Positions 20,941-31,088 of a DNA stretch of 64,000 bases are shown here, piece after piece. The notes under the pieces are model-generated. The model was given only the letters and a program-made list of their open reading frames with translations, searched no databases and was not told where the DNA came from. Source of the stretch: Hydrogenophilales bacterium 28-61-23 (GTDB lineage Bacteria; Pseudomonadota; Gammaproteobacteria; Burkholderiales; Thiobacillaceae); NCBI GenBank assembly GCA_002281555.1, contig NCGJ01000001.1:124001-188000 (forward strand), given 5' to 3'. Made by a program: the position numbers and the translations under genes. How positions within the stretch are numbered: the first letter of the stretch is position 1; every line of letters begins with the position of its first letter.

Positions 20941-21396
20941 ATGGAACGCTTCACCATCTCGCTCGATGAATCGCTGGCCCAGGAGTTCGATGCCCTGCTG
21001 CGCGAGCGCGGCTACGCCAATCGCTCCGAAGCCGTGCGCGACATGCTGCGGCGCGAAGTCGAAACCCACCGGCTCGAACATGAAGACGCGCCGCACTGCA
21101 TCGCCAGCCTGTCCTACGTCTACAACCACCACGAACGCCGCCTGGCCGAACGGCTGACCGACTTGCAGCACCACGCGCACGATCTGGTCGTTTCCAGCAT
21201 GCATGTCCACCTCGATCACGACAACTGCCTGGAAACCCTGTTTCTGCGCGGCGCGACGAAGGAGGTGCGCGCCCTGGCCGAAAAGATCTCCGCCGAGCGC
21301 GGCGTGCGCCACGGCCAGATCAATCTGGTGCCGGTAGAAATCGAGGCCGGCAACCCGCCCGGTCACCGCCACGTCCACAGCCGGCCGCATACCTGA
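20941..21396 (+). CDS. nikR: Nickel-responsive repressor NikR
   Basis: This 151-residue regulator has an N-terminal ribbon-helix-helix (MERFTISLDESLAQEFDALL ... NRSEAVRDMLR) and a C-terminal ACT-like nickel domain. The high-affinity nickel ligands of E. coli NikR (H76, H87, H89, C95) correspond here to H77, H88, H90 and C96, within SSMHVHLDHDNCLETLFLRG. The C-terminus is histidine-rich (GHRHVHSRPHT). No nickel transporter, urease or hydrogenase gene is in the window. It starts 49 bases after the EF-G-like gene. Confidence 0.93.
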   Translation: MERFTISLDESLAQEFDALLRERGYANRSEAVRDMLRREVETHRLEHEDAPHCIASLSYVYNHHERRLAERLTDLQHHAHDLVVSSMHVHLDHDNCLETLFLRGATKEVRALAEKISAERGVRHGQINLVPVEIEAGNPPGHRHVHSRPHT

Positions 21397-21474
21397 CGGG
21401 CATGGATAAGCCGCCAGAAGAATGAACATCAGCATGAACACCATCTCGCGCCATACCCGTTCCCTCACCCCCAA

Positions 21475-21500
21475 CCCCTCTCCCGCGAGCGGGAGAGGGG
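21475..21500. repeat. 12-bp inverted repeat between nikR and pyrD
   Basis: CCCCTCTCCCGC and its exact reverse complement are separated by only two bases, just upstream of pyrD. The sequence and its CCCTCACCCCCAACC flank resemble a short palindrome widespread in proteobacterial intergenic regions. That resemblance is from memory. It could act as a weak terminator for nikR. Confidence 0.5.
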
Positions 21501-21538
21501 AGCTTCGAGCGCCGCTAGCGCGACGTTCACGTTAAACC

Positions 21539-22570
21539 ATGAACCTCTACGAACTGCTCCGCCCCCTGCTGTTCAAGCTCGACCCGGAAATCGCGCACAA
21601 CCTCACGCTCGGCAACCTGACTCGTCTGCATCGCCTCGGCCTGCTGAAAACCTTCCTGCCCAGCGTGCCGGCGTTACCCAAGCGGGTCATGGGACTCGAC
21701 TTCCCCAATCCGGTCGGCCTCGCCGCCGGCCTGGACAAGAATGGAGAAGCCATCGACGCGCTGGCCGATTTCGGTTTCGGCTTTATCGAAGTCGGCGCGG
21801 TCACGCCCCGGCCGCAACCCGGCAATCCGAAGCCGCGCCTGTTTCGGCTGCCCGACGCGCAGGCCATCATCAACCGCATGGGTTTCAACAATCTCGGCGT
21901 CGACAACCTGCTGAACAATCTGCAAGACACCGCATTCAAAGGCATTCTTGGCGTCAATCTGGGCAAGAACTTCGACACGCCTATCGAAAAAGCCGCCGAC
22001 GACTATCTGATCTGCCTGGAAAAACTGTACGGCAAGGTCAGCTTCGTCACCGTCAACATCTCCTCGCCCAACACCAAGAACCTGCGCGCGCTGCAAGGCG
22101 GCGACGAACTCGACGCGCTGCTGGCTGCAATCAAATCCAGCCAGCAAAAACTCAGCCAGCAACACGGCAAATTCATGTCGGTGGCGATCAAGATCGCGCC
22201 CGATCTGGACGACCGGCAGATCGCCGACATGGCCGCGTTGTTCAGAAAACACCGCATCGACGCGCTGATCGCCACCAACACCACGCTGGCGCGCGACGGC
22301 GTCGAACACCTGCCGCACGGCAACGAAACCGGCGGCCTCTCCGGCCTGCCGGTGCGCGAAAAATCGACCCGTGTCATTGCCGCCTTCCATGCCGCTCTGG
22401 CCGGCGAAGTGCCGATCATCGGCGCTGGCGGCATCCTGCGCGGGGCCGACGCAACAGCAAAAATCGCCGCTGGCGCCGATCTGGTGCAGTTCTATACCGG
22501 CCTGATCTATCGCGGACCGGCGCTGGTCAAGGAATGCGTCGAAGCGCTCGCAAAATCAAGCACACGTTAA
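21539..22570 (+). CDS. pyrD: Dihydroorotate dehydrogenase (quinone), class 2
   Basis: This membrane-associated flavoenzyme (343 aa) oxidises dihydroorotate to orotate in pyrimidine synthesis, passing electrons to quinone. Class 2 features are the N-terminal amphipathic helix ([20 protein letters not shown]) that docks on the membrane, [14 protein letters not shown], the catalytic-serine segment [12 protein letters not shown], and [12 protein letters not shown] near the FMN phosphate. The length matches the E. coli enzyme. A family A palindromic repeat follows the stop codon. Confidence 0.96.
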   Translation: MNLYELLRPLLFKLDPEIAHNLTLGNLTRLHRLGLLKTFLPSVPALPKRVMGLDFPNPVGLAAGLDKNGEAIDALADFGFGFIEVGAVTPRPQPGNPKPRLFRLPDAQAIINRMGFNNLGVDNLLNNLQDTAFKGILGVNLGKNFDTPIEKAADDYLICLEKLYGKVSFVTVNISSPNTKNLRALQGGDELDALLAAIKSSQQKLSQQHGKFMSVAIKIAPDLDDRQIADMAALFRKHRIDALIATNTTLARDGVEHLPHGNETGGLSGLPVREKSTRVIAAFHAALAGEVPIIGAGGILRGADATAKIAAGADLVQFYTGLIYRGPALVKECVEALAKSSTR

Positions 22571-22638
22571 TCGTAGGATGGGCGAAGCGCAGCGCGCCCA
22601 TGGGTCGCTGCGGTTGATACGCTTCGCCCATCCTACGA
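22571..22638. repeat. Palindromic repeat, family A, full copy with 19-bp arms
   Basis: The arm at 22571-22589 (TCGTAGGATGGGCGAAGCG) and its exact reverse complement at 22620-22638 enclose 30 bases. The element lies between pyrD and ald, ending 23 bases before the ald start. Its arm is similar over about 21 bases to the element at 48366. It could form a long hairpin in the RNA. Confidence 0.75.
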
Positions 22639-22661
22639 ATTACGAACGAGGTCATCCCCGC

Positions 22662-23747
<1,086 letters not shown>

Positions 23748-23980
23748 GCCGCCGGCCAAGGAAAGCGCCGATCAATTCAAGGCCGTCGTTGCCGCGCAGG
23801 TGAAAATCCAGTGAATTCAACATACTGGGCCCCCGTCTTCGCGGGAATGATAAATACATCAGCGACTCACTCGGCTTGAAATTTCGAGTATCCGGAATAG
23901 TGTGTTGAACCTCCTCCTCCCCCGTCTGATCTCCGGCCAGATCCGCTTATGACGCTCACCCCCTGCAAGGCATAAGTAAA

Positions 23981-24004
23981 AATTACACCCCAAAGGGTGT
24001 AATT
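23981..24004. promoter_or_regulatory. Palindromic operator upstream of hipBA
   Basis: AATTACACCC and GGGTGTAATT are perfect 10-bp arms around CAAA. The palindrome ends 40 bases before the hipB start and sits against a possible -10 (TGTAAT at 24006). A symmetric site in this place suggests binding by HipB and autorepression. The sequence differs from the E. coli HipB site. Confidence 0.65.
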
Positions 24005-24043
24005 GTGTAATATCCCCTGCACGACGTTTTTACGGAGTATGCC

Positions 24044-24292
24044 GTGGCCTTCGTTATTACCAACCCGCAACAGCTCGGCGCCACCTTGAAAGGCTTGCGC
24101 AAGCAAAAAGGCCTGACGCAAATTCAGATGGCAAAGCAGATCGGTCTTGGCCAAAAGACCATCTCCCTGCTGGAAACCGAGCCCTGGCGTTGTAGCGTGG
24201 ATAGCCTGTTGCGCTATCTGTCCGCGGTCGACGTCGCCATGAGCCTCGATTTCATTGCCGCGTTGCGTAGCGGCGGTAGAGGAGAATGGTGA
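24044..24292 (+). CDS. hipB: HipB-like antitoxin, helix-turn-helix
   Basis: This small DNA-binding protein (82 aa) has a Cro/C1-type helix-turn-helix at about residues 10-45 (LKGLRKQKGLTQIQMAKQIG, then KTISLLE). It should bind and neutralise the HipA kinase and repress the operon. The start is GTG 24044, supported by GGAG seven bases upstream. The nearby ATG 24039 is out of frame. Its stop overlaps the preferred hipA start by one base (TGATG). Confidence 0.88.
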   Translation: MAFVITNPQQLGATLKGLRKQKGLTQIQMAKQIGLGQKTISLLETEPWRCSVDSLLRYLSAVDVAMSLDFIAALRSGGRGEW

Positions 24293-25605
24293 TGCGGCGT
24301 CCGAAAAAGTCCGGCGCGCTCAGCCTGTGGATGAATGGCCAGCGGGTTGGTGCCTGGGTGGTCACAACTCAGGGCGAGCATGCGCTGCATTACGATGAAA
24401 CCTGGCTCGCCTCTCCGCTTGGGCGTCCGATTTCACTGTCCATGCCGCTGCGGCCGACCAGCGCGCCGTACAAGGGCGAGATCGTCCGCAACTACTTCGA
24501 GAACCTGCTGCCGGACAACGACAATATCCGGCAACGGCTGGCCAAGCGCTTTTCAACGGGAACCGAAGCCTTCCGCTTGCTCGCCGAAATCGGCCGGGAT
24601 TGTGTCGGCGCCCTGCAGATCCTGCCCGATGGCGAAAGCCCGCCAACTACCGAGGCCATCCAGTTCGAGCCGCTTTCCAGCGAACAAGTGGCTGAACATC
24701 TGGCCGGCACGCTCACAGCCCCCGCCTTTACCCAAGCCGATGACAGCTTCCGGATTTCCATTGCCGGGGCGCAGGAAAAGACCGCCCTGCTTTGGCATCA
24801 GGCGCAGTGGTGCCGCCCGTTGGGCGCCACGCCGACGACCCATATTTTCAAATTGCCGATGGGGCAAATGCCAGGCGGCATCGATCTATCGACCTCAGTC
24901 GAGAACGAGTGGCTGTGCCACCGCCTGTTGCAGGCTTTTGATATTCCCGTCGCCAACGCCGAGATCGTGCAGTTCGGGGAAATGAAAGCGCTCTGCGTCG
25001 AACGCTTCGACCGTCGCTGGATGGCCGATGGTCGATTGCTGCGTCTGCCGCAGGAGGATTTCGCCCAGGTTTTCGGTTTGCCGCCGGACATCAAATACGA
25101 AAGCCAGGGCGGCCCCGGCATTCGTCCTATCCTCGATCAACTGAACGGATCGAGCCAGGCGCAGCTCGACCGCCGCGACTTCTTCCGCACCCAGGTCCTG
25201 TTCTGGATGCTGGCCGCCATCGACGGCCACGCCAAGAATTTCAGCGTATTCATCGAGGCCAAAGGCTTTTACCGACTGACGCCGCGCTACGACGTGCTTT
25301 CCGCTCATCCGGTGATGGGCCATGGCGCCGGGCGTCTCTCTTCGAACAAGGCCAAAATGGCCATGGCGGTCGACGGCAAAAACCGGCATTACAAGTGGTC
25401 GGAAATTCGTCGAGACCATTTTGAACAGACGGCACAACACTGCCACCTGTCAGATGCGCCGGCACTCATTGACGAGTTGATCGCCAGAACACCCCAAGCC
25501 ATCGCTGAAGTGGCCGCCAAGCTGCCCGCCAATTTCCCGGAAGACCTGGCCAAATCGATATTCGACGGCCTGAGGCAGGCAGCCAACACCTTGGTACATT
25601 CATGA
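24292..25605 (+). CDS. hipA: HipA-type serine/threonine kinase toxin
   Basis: This toxin kinase of a type II system (437 aa) is related to E. coli HipA, which inactivates glutamyl-tRNA synthetase. All key residues are present: the autophosphorylated serine in RISIAGAQEKTAL (S156), the ATP lysine in HIFKLPMG (K187), the catalytic D311 and N316 in AIDGHAKNF, and the metal aspartate D334 in RYDVLS. It looks intact and active. ATG 24292 has better spacing from GGAG than ATG 24286. The target in this organism is unknown. Confidence 0.92.
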   Translation: MRRPKKSGALSLWMNGQRVGAWVVTTQGEHALHYDETWLASPLGRPISLSMPLRPTSAPYKGEIVRNYFENLLPDNDNIRQRLAKRFSTGTEAFRLLAEIGRDCVGALQILPDGESPPTTEAIQFEPLSSEQVAEHLAGTLTAPAFTQADDSFRISIAGAQEKTALLWHQAQWCRPLGATPTTHIFKLPMGQMPGGIDLSTSVENEWLCHRLLQAFDIPVANAEIVQFGEMKALCVERFDRRWMADGRLLRLPQEDFAQVFGLPPDIKYESQGGPGIRPILDQLNGSSQAQLDRRDFFRTQVLFWMLAAIDGHAKNFSVFIEAKGFYRLTPRYDVLSAHPVMGHGAGRLSSNKAKMAMAVDGKNRHYKWSEIRRDHFEQTAQHCHLSDAPALIDELIARTPQAIAEVAAKLPANFPEDLAKSIFDGLRQAANTLVHS

Positions 25606-25634
25606 ACAGCCAATAAAGGCAGTTTGAGTGTGGA

Positions 25635-25682
25635 GGCGGCAATCCTTTGCCGACAATCCTGCTTGCGGCGGGGTTTGCCGCC
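25635..25682. repeat. Palindromic repeat, family B, bipartite copy
   Basis: A first hairpin (25635-25654, GGCGGCAA-TCCT-TTGCCGAC, one mismatch) is followed after ten bases by a second (25665-25681, GCGGC/GCCGC). The same two-part arrangement is found at 37141-37189, including similar bases before and between the hairpins. It lies 29 bases downstream of hipA. Confidence 0.7.
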
Positions 25683-25827
25683 CGATTTCCATGCCGGCTG
25701 AGGCAGCTTGCAAATCAGCAATCCTTTTAGATTGGTAGTTTCGAGTCAGCATTTTTTTGCGAGCCTGGCCCATTTTATTTGCGCGTCCCCCAATTCTAAG
25801 CAGACTTCGGGAGACGGTTCTACGACG

Positions 25828-27224
25828 TCAAATGACCTCCGGATCGGCGTCCTCAGGCGAACTGACTGGTTCGTCGGCAGAGGAAGCCGTGACCTCCCCT
25901 CCCAGTCGAAACGTGCGTGTCGGCCATCCCTTCATACCGTAGTCTGTGTGCCTTCCCTCGTATCCGATCAAAAGAAAGACGAGCCGGTAGTAGAGGTTTA
26001 GGCAGACATGGAACCGATCCAGGCGCTCTTATAGGGCCTTATCGTCATCTTCCAGGACGTTCCCGTGGGCAGCAGCATTTCTGAGCTTTCCCCAGGCTTT
26101 GAGGTGCGCCTTGCTTATGACACCTGCCGTCGCGAGTCGCCGCAAAGTGTCCTGAACTCTCGGTTGCTTGGCATTTCCAAGGCTCGATTTGATAGCGCTA
26201 AGTGCTCGGGAGCCGAGTGTGAGATTTTCCAAGATGTGCTCTGCTTCCTCAGCTTGTTTTACGAACTCGGAATCGACGTCCTTCTCGGAAAGTAGAGTCT
26301 GCTTGACCAGACCCTCCACGGCCACGGAAAGCACCAGTGAACTGTTCTCGATGTCGCTCTCGCGGGCCCTGAGAATCCGATGCCAATACCGATGCGCCAA
26401 ATCGCATGGGCCTTCCCCAATCTTCTTCTCGTCCACAGCCTTTTCCATGAACCGTTCCAGAAATAGGTGTGCGTCCTCCGCGAACTCCCTTTGCGTCCCA
26501 ATCGGGGCAAGTAGTTTCTCGGTGTCAGGCTCGTGCAGCCGGTTCAGCATCCTCGTTGTCTGCTGGTCGCCTACATAAATAGAGAGACAAATCGGCTTAA
26601 GCCACCGCCCAGTGAGAATCGACAGGCCGCGCAGGAACGTCTCAAAGCGAGGTTCAACCGGGGAATCCTCGCACTTGAATGTCAGCCACGCGCCGTCGTC
26701 CGTTTTGGCGATCCGCCACTCGAAGCGCCCTGCCTTCCTTTCGAATTGGTCTACCGACCAACCCCGCTCGCCATCTCGGTAACCGCGTGCCAAGGCAGTT
26801 CAATCTTTCCCGGAAGGAAGGCCGCCACCACCGGCCGCTCAGCCGGCTTCGAGCGCTCCTCCGTCTTCTCGAGAGCCCATGGCCGCGCGCGCACATAGGT
26901 TCCAGAGCCGAAGTCCGTGTCGATCGATATCCGATTCGCCCTCCAGACCTTCCCGAAGGGATCCTTCCCCTCGAAGTCGTAGTACTGGGAGTCCGGAACC
27001 AACACACTTGGCGTCAGATCCCGGTTGAAATCGCGATTGAACGCCTCCAAAAAATCCACCGGAGCGGAGAACACCCTCAGGCGTATGGACTTGTCCATCT
27101 CCTGTGTGAGGAGTCCCGGCCCTTCGTAGACTATCGAGGAGTCCACCCCGCACCGTCGAAGTGCGCAATCCGACATGGGCATTCCCAAGTTGCCGGCTAA
27201 AAGGGATTTAACGATTTTTTGCAT
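25828..27224 (-). pseudogene. Decayed HEPN-domain (ApeA-like) gene with a frameshift and a nonsense codon
   Basis: Three minus-strand stretches read as one protein of about 465 residues. Codons from 27224 encode the N-terminal part. At the GGGG run (plus-strand CCCC at 26762-26765) one G appears lost; adding it gives ASGGWSVDQFERKAGRFEWR. The frame continues to WGKLRNAAAHGNVLEDDDKAL and meets TAA at 26029-26031. Read through, it goes on in the same frame with LNLYYRLVFLLIGYEG and HTDYGMKGWP until TGA at 25828. RNAAAH is the R-x4-H motif of HEPN RNases, and the tail resembles ApeA-like HEPN domains (recalled, not searched). ApeA is a known anti-phage protein. The base composition is lower in GC than its neighbours. 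Confidence 0.7.
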
Positions 27225-27353
27225 AGGCTGACTCTAAGAACCGTGGAAACCTGAACGGTGCATTTTTACAGCAGGAATTCACTGTGAATCACCCGCTGAA
27301 TTGACCAGCCCCCATAGGGAGCTGTATGCACCTTGTGCAAACTTTCGGACACC

Positions 27354-28046
27354 CTAAATTTCCAGCCGATAGCCCACGCCCGACACGGTGAGCAGGTGTC
27401 GCGGCCGGGCCGGTTCGGCTTCCAGTTTGCGGCGCAGGCCGGCCATGAACACGCGCAGGTAGTGGATCCGATCGACGTGCGCCGGGCCCCAGACTTCCTT
27501 GAGCAGTTGCCGGTGCGTCAGCACGCGGCCGGCGTGGGCGAGCAGCACGCTCAACATACGGTATTCGATGGGCGTCAAATGCACCGCCTCGCCGGCCCGG
27601 GTGACCGTGCGGTGGGCCAGATCGATGCGCAGATCGCCGAACTCGACCAGGGCTTTGCCGCCGTCTTCGATTCGGATTACCCGGCGCAGCAAGGCGCGCA
27701 TGCGGGCGAGCAATTCCGGCACACCGAACGGTTTGGTCAGATAGTCGTCGGCGCCGGCGTCGAGGGCCGCCACTTTCTGCGTTTCTTCGCCGCGCGCGGA
27801 CAGGATCAGGATGGGAATGGCGGTCCAGGCGCGCAGGTCGCGGATGACATCGAGGCCGTCCCGGTCGGGCAAGCCGAGGTCGAGGACGATCAGCTCCGGC
27901 TGGCGGGTGGCTGCCTCGATCAGGCCGCGCTCGGCGGTTTCCGCCTCCCAGACCTGAAACCCGGAGGTGGCGAGCGCGCTATGCACGAAACGGCGGATTT
28001 CCTTGTCGTCTTCGATCAACACGACGTTGATGGCAGGTTCGCTCAT
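27354..28046 (-). CDS. kdpE: KdpE response regulator
   Basis: This OmpR-family regulator (230 aa) is the partner of KdpD. The receiver domain has the acidic pair (EDD, 12-14), phosphorylated D56 in LIVLDLGLPDRDG and the conserved K in YLTKPFG. The C-terminal winged helix includes LTPIEYRMLSVL and HYLRVFMAGLRRKLE, typical of KdpE. In E. coli it activates the potassium-pump operon kdpFABC, which is not in this window. The start overlaps the kdpD stop by four bases. Confidence 0.94.
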   Translation of the reverse strand: MSEPAINVVLIEDDKEIRRFVHSALATSGFQVWEAETAERGLIEAATRQPELIVLDLGLPDRDGLDVIRDLRAWTAIPILILSARGEETQKVAALDAGADDYLTKPFGVPELLARMRALLRRVIRIEDGGKALVEFGDLRIDLAHRTVTRAGEAVHLTPIEYRMLSVLLAHAGRVLTHRQLLKEVWGPAHVDRIHYLRVFMAGLRRKLEAEPARPRHLLTVSGVGYRLEI

Positions 28047-30775
28047 GGTGTTTCCTTGATGACCGGCGGATTGCCGATCGGCAGGGTGAGCACGAAGCAG
28101 GCGCCGGCCGGTGCTTGGTTATCCACCCGGTTGTACGCCTTGATGTGTCCGCCATGCGCTTCGACGATGGCGCGGGCGATGGCCAGGCCGAGGCCGACGC
28201 CGACGATATTGCTTTCCTCCTGGCCACGGGTGAATTTCTCGAAGATGGCTTGCTCGCGCCCAGGCGGCAGACCCGGCCCGTTGTCGCATACCGAGACCTC
28301 GACTTCGGCCCCGGCGACGCGGGCGGCGATTTCGATGACGCTGCCCGGCGGCGTGTATTTGGCGGCATTCTCCAGCAGATTGCAGAACGCCCGTTCCATC
28401 AACACCGCGTCCAGTTCCAGCACCGGCAGATCGCCCGGCAGGTCGATGCGCACGCTATGCCCGCCGAGTACCGTGGCGCGGGCTTGCAGCGCGGCGCCGA
28501 CGGCGTCTTCCAGCGGTTGCCATTCGCGCTTGAGGGTGACCTTGCCGGCTTGCAGTCGCGCCATGTCGAGCAGGTTGTTGACCTGGGCGTTGGTGCGCAT
28601 GGCCTGTTCGCGGATGGCGCCGGCGAACTCCTGATGCGGCGGCGGCAGTTTCGGTTCGATCAGCATCATCGCGTCGATCAGCCCGACCAGCGCGGTCAGC
28701 GGCGTGCGCAGGTCGTGCGAGATGCTGGACAACAAGCCGTTGCGCAGGCGCTCCGATTCCATGTTGACCAGCGCTTCCTGGGCGACGGTGATGTAGTGCA
28801 CCCGTTCCAGCGCGATGCCGATCAGCGCGGCGAAGGTGTCGAGCAAACGCTGCTGTTCCGGATTGAGCAGACCGCCTTCCTGCCTGGGCGCGATGGCCAT
28901 GACGCCGCGCACGCGCATGGTGGCTTTCAACGGCACATAGAGAAAGTGGCTGGCCGGCAGCGTGTCGGTACCGCAACCGGCGGATTCGCCATGATCCAGC
29001 GCCCACTGAGCGATGCCCAGGTCGAGCACATCGCCGCGTTCGATCGTCACCGGCAGCTTGCCTTTGTCATCCGGCAGCAGCAGGTGGGCATGGACGCCGA
29101 AGGTACTCGACACGAAGCGGTCGCCGATTTCCTCGATCTGTGCCAGCACCAGCGCGCTGGACAGCTCGCGCGCCATCTCGTAAAGCGCGCGCATGCGCCG
29201 CTCGCGGCTTTCCGCCACCCGTGCCTGGAAGCTCAGACCGGTGGTCAGGTGGGCGATGGAGAGCGCGACCGTCAGCATCACGGCGAAGGTGACCAGATAC
29301 TGGACATCGCTGACCGCGAACGAGAGGCGCGGCGAGACGAAGAAGAAATCGAACGCCGCCACCGACAGGAACGCCGTCAACAGCCCCGGGCCGCGCCCCA
29401 GCTTGAACGCGGCGAACAGCACCGCCAGCAGAAACAGCATGACGATGTTGGCCAGCTCCAGCATGTCACGCAGCGGCGTGGCGAACAGGGCCACCGCGAC
29501 GACGACGGCCAATGCCACTCCATACTGGCGCCAGCCGGTGCGACCGCCGGCCTTGCCGATGGGGTTCGCGAACGGGGTTTTTACCGCTGCGTCTTCGCGC
29601 GCGTTGCTGCCCAACTCGCCGCCGAGTTCCACCAGGATCAGGTCGATATCCGGCGCGATCGCGCCCAGCCGGGTGCTGAAGCGGCGTTGCCAGGGAAAAC
29701 GATAGGCGCGCCAACCGACCGAACGGCGGCCGAGGACGATCTTGCCCAGGTTGTGTTCGCGGGCGTAAGTCAGCGCCACCAGCGCGGCATCTTCGCCGGG
29801 CAGCGTCGCGGTCTTCGCGCCCAGATCGGCGGCCAGCTTGAGGATTTTCAGCAGGCGCGTGCGCCGCGTTTCCGGCAGACGCAGCAGTTCGGGTGTTTCC
29901 ACATAGATGACGTGCCAGGGCACATCGAACTGCGCCGCCAGGCGGGCGCCGTTGCGCACCAGTTTCTCGCCGCCCGGCTCGGGGCCGATGCACACCAGCA
30001 GCGAATTCTGGGTCGGCCAGACCGGGGCCACGGACTGGTCGCGCCGGTAGGCCACCACGTCCTCGTCGACCCGGTCGGCGGTGCGGCGCAGGGACAACTC
30101 ACGCAAAGCGAGCAGATTGCCCTTGCGGAAGAAATTCTGGATCGCGCGTTCCGCCTGCTGCGGCAGATAGACCTTGCCTTCCTTCAGGCGCTGCAACAGT
30201 TCATCCGGCGGCAGATCGACCAGCACCACCTCGTCCGCCGTGTCGAACAGGCGGTCCGGCAAGGTCTCCCACACCTTGATGCCGGTGATGCCGCTGACCA
30301 CATCGTTGAGCGTTTCCAGGTGCTGCACGTTGACCGTGGTGAGCACATCGATGCCGGCGGCGAGCAGTTCCTCCACGTCTTGCCAGCGTTTCGGATGGCG
30401 CGATCCGGGCGCATTGGAATGCGCCAGTTCATCCATCAGCAGCAGCCCCGGCTTGCGCGCCAGCGCCGCGTCCAGGTCGAACTCCTTGAGTACGCGGTTT
30501 TTGTACTCGATGGCTTTCAACGGCAGGATTTCCAGCCCCTGCAACAACGCGGCGGTCTCCGAGCGGCCGTGCGTCTCGACCACGCCGACCGCGACATCCA
30601 CACCCTGCGCCAGCAACTGCCGCGCCGCCACCAGCATGGCGTAGGTCTTGCCGACACCCGGACTGGCGCCGAAGAAAATTTTCAGCTTGCCGCGCAACGC
30701 GCGGACTTCCTCAGCCGCCAGCTTGGCCAGCAGGGCGTCGGGGTCGGGGCGGCTATCTTGGATGTTCGCGGCCAT
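28043..30775 (-). CDS. kdpD: KdpD potassium-responsive sensor histidine kinase
   Basis: This 910-residue sensor has an N-terminal KdpD domain with Walker A GASPGVGKT and DELAHSNAPGSRHPKRW. A universal-stress-like domain follows (about 260-375), then four membrane helices (about 415-510) and a GAF-like region. The histidine kinase has H687 in SSISHDLRTPLTAL and the ATP-binding boxes NLLENAAKY, DNGPGLPPG and GVGLGLAI. The length and order match E. coli KdpD. The kdpFABC genes are not adjacent, so regulation must act at a distance. Confidence 0.95.
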   Translation of the reverse strand: MAANIQDSRPDPDALLAKLAAEEVRALRGKLKIFFGASPGVGKTYAMLVAARQLLAQGVDVAVGVVETHGRSETAALLQGLEILPLKAIEYKNRVLKEFDLDAALARKPGLLLMDELAHSNAPGSRHPKRWQDVEELLAAGIDVLTTVNVQHLETLNDVVSGITGIKVWETLPDRLFDTADEVVLVDLPPDELLQRLKEGKVYLPQQAERAIQNFFRKGNLLALRELSLRRTADRVDEDVVAYRRDQSVAPVWPTQNSLLVCIGPEPGGEKLVRNGARLAAQFDVPWHVIYVETPELLRLPETRRTRLLKILKLAADLGAKTATLPGEDAALVALTYAREHNLGKIVLGRRSVGWRAYRFPWQRRFSTRLGAIAPDIDLILVELGGELGSNAREDAAVKTPFANPIGKAGGRTGWRQYGVALAVVVAVALFATPLRDMLELANIVMLFLLAVLFAAFKLGRGPGLLTAFLSVAAFDFFFVSPRLSFAVSDVQYLVTFAVMLTVALSIAHLTTGLSFQARVAESRERRMRALYEMARELSSALVLAQIEEIGDRFVSSTFGVHAHLLLPDDKGKLPVTIERGDVLDLGIAQWALDHGESAGCGTDTLPASHFLYVPLKATMRVRGVMAIAPRQEGGLLNPEQQRLLDTFAALIGIALERVHYITVAQEALVNMESERLRNGLLSSISHDLRTPLTALVGLIDAMMLIEPKLPPPHQEFAGAIREQAMRTNAQVNNLLDMARLQAGKVTLKREWQPLEDAVGAALQARATVLGGHSVRIDLPGDLPVLELDAVLMERAFCNLLENAAKYTPPGSVIEIAARVAGAEVEVSVCDNGPGLPPGREQAIFEKFTRGQEESNIVGVGLGLAIARAIVEAHGGHIKAYNRVDNQAPAGACFVLTLPIGNPPVIKETP

Positions 30776-31088
30776 GTGCTCAGTGTAGTTTCAGGGGCGA
30801 TCCATAACACGATGCAAACCTTGTCATCGGTCGAAGGCATGCGGCAGGTTGCTGTTCTGGTCGAGCCATGCTCAGGTCAACGCCCGGGGTCAGGACAGTC
30901 TCAGCCTAATGGTTGGCACATCAAGATGGTGTAAAGATTGGATGCCCGCCACGGTGTGGCAACACGTTACCTGTCCAATCGCCTCGGCGGGTTCCGCGCA
31001 CTCGACCGGTCTCGGAAAACCGCGCTTAACCCCGCGTCATTGCTGGCAATGGCTATCGGAATTTGATGCCATCACTACTCAACAAACA
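30776..31088. other. Intergenic stretch without recognised gene
   Basis: These 313 bases lie upstream of kdpD and downstream of the alpha/beta hydrolase gene. They must contain the kdpDE promoter, but no clear sigma-70 or sigma-54 box was picked out. A 40-codon plus-strand frame begins at 30812. It has no ribosome site or recognisable motif and was not called. Confidence 0.4.

Noticed and set aside
23823-23852. Repeat-like CCCCCGTCTTCGCGGGAATG after ald
   Set aside because: It resembles half of a common proteobacterial palindrome, but no second arm or second copy is in the window.
25828-25960. Possible group II intron or insertion-sequence remnant downstream of the HEPN gene
   Set aside because: The stretch reads in frame as the C-terminal tail of the HEPN protein after the premature TAA, which explains it better.
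26029-26793. Separate 254-residue gene starting at TTG 26793
   Set aside because: Its N-terminus lies inside the preceding frame, and both pieces fit one protein once a single G is restored.
27225-27353. Insertion-sequence end suggested by CTTTCGGACACCC near 27340
   Set aside because: No partner inverted repeat or transposase fragment is present.
28115-30934. 939-codon plus-strand open frame opposite kdpD
   Set aside because: It is antisense to a complete KdpD with all motifs. Its translation is rich in Arg, His and Gln with no domain, as expected for the reverse of a high-GC gene.
30812-30934. 40-codon plus-strand frame upstream of kdpD
   Set aside because: No ribosome site, no motif, and such frames are common by chance at this GC content.
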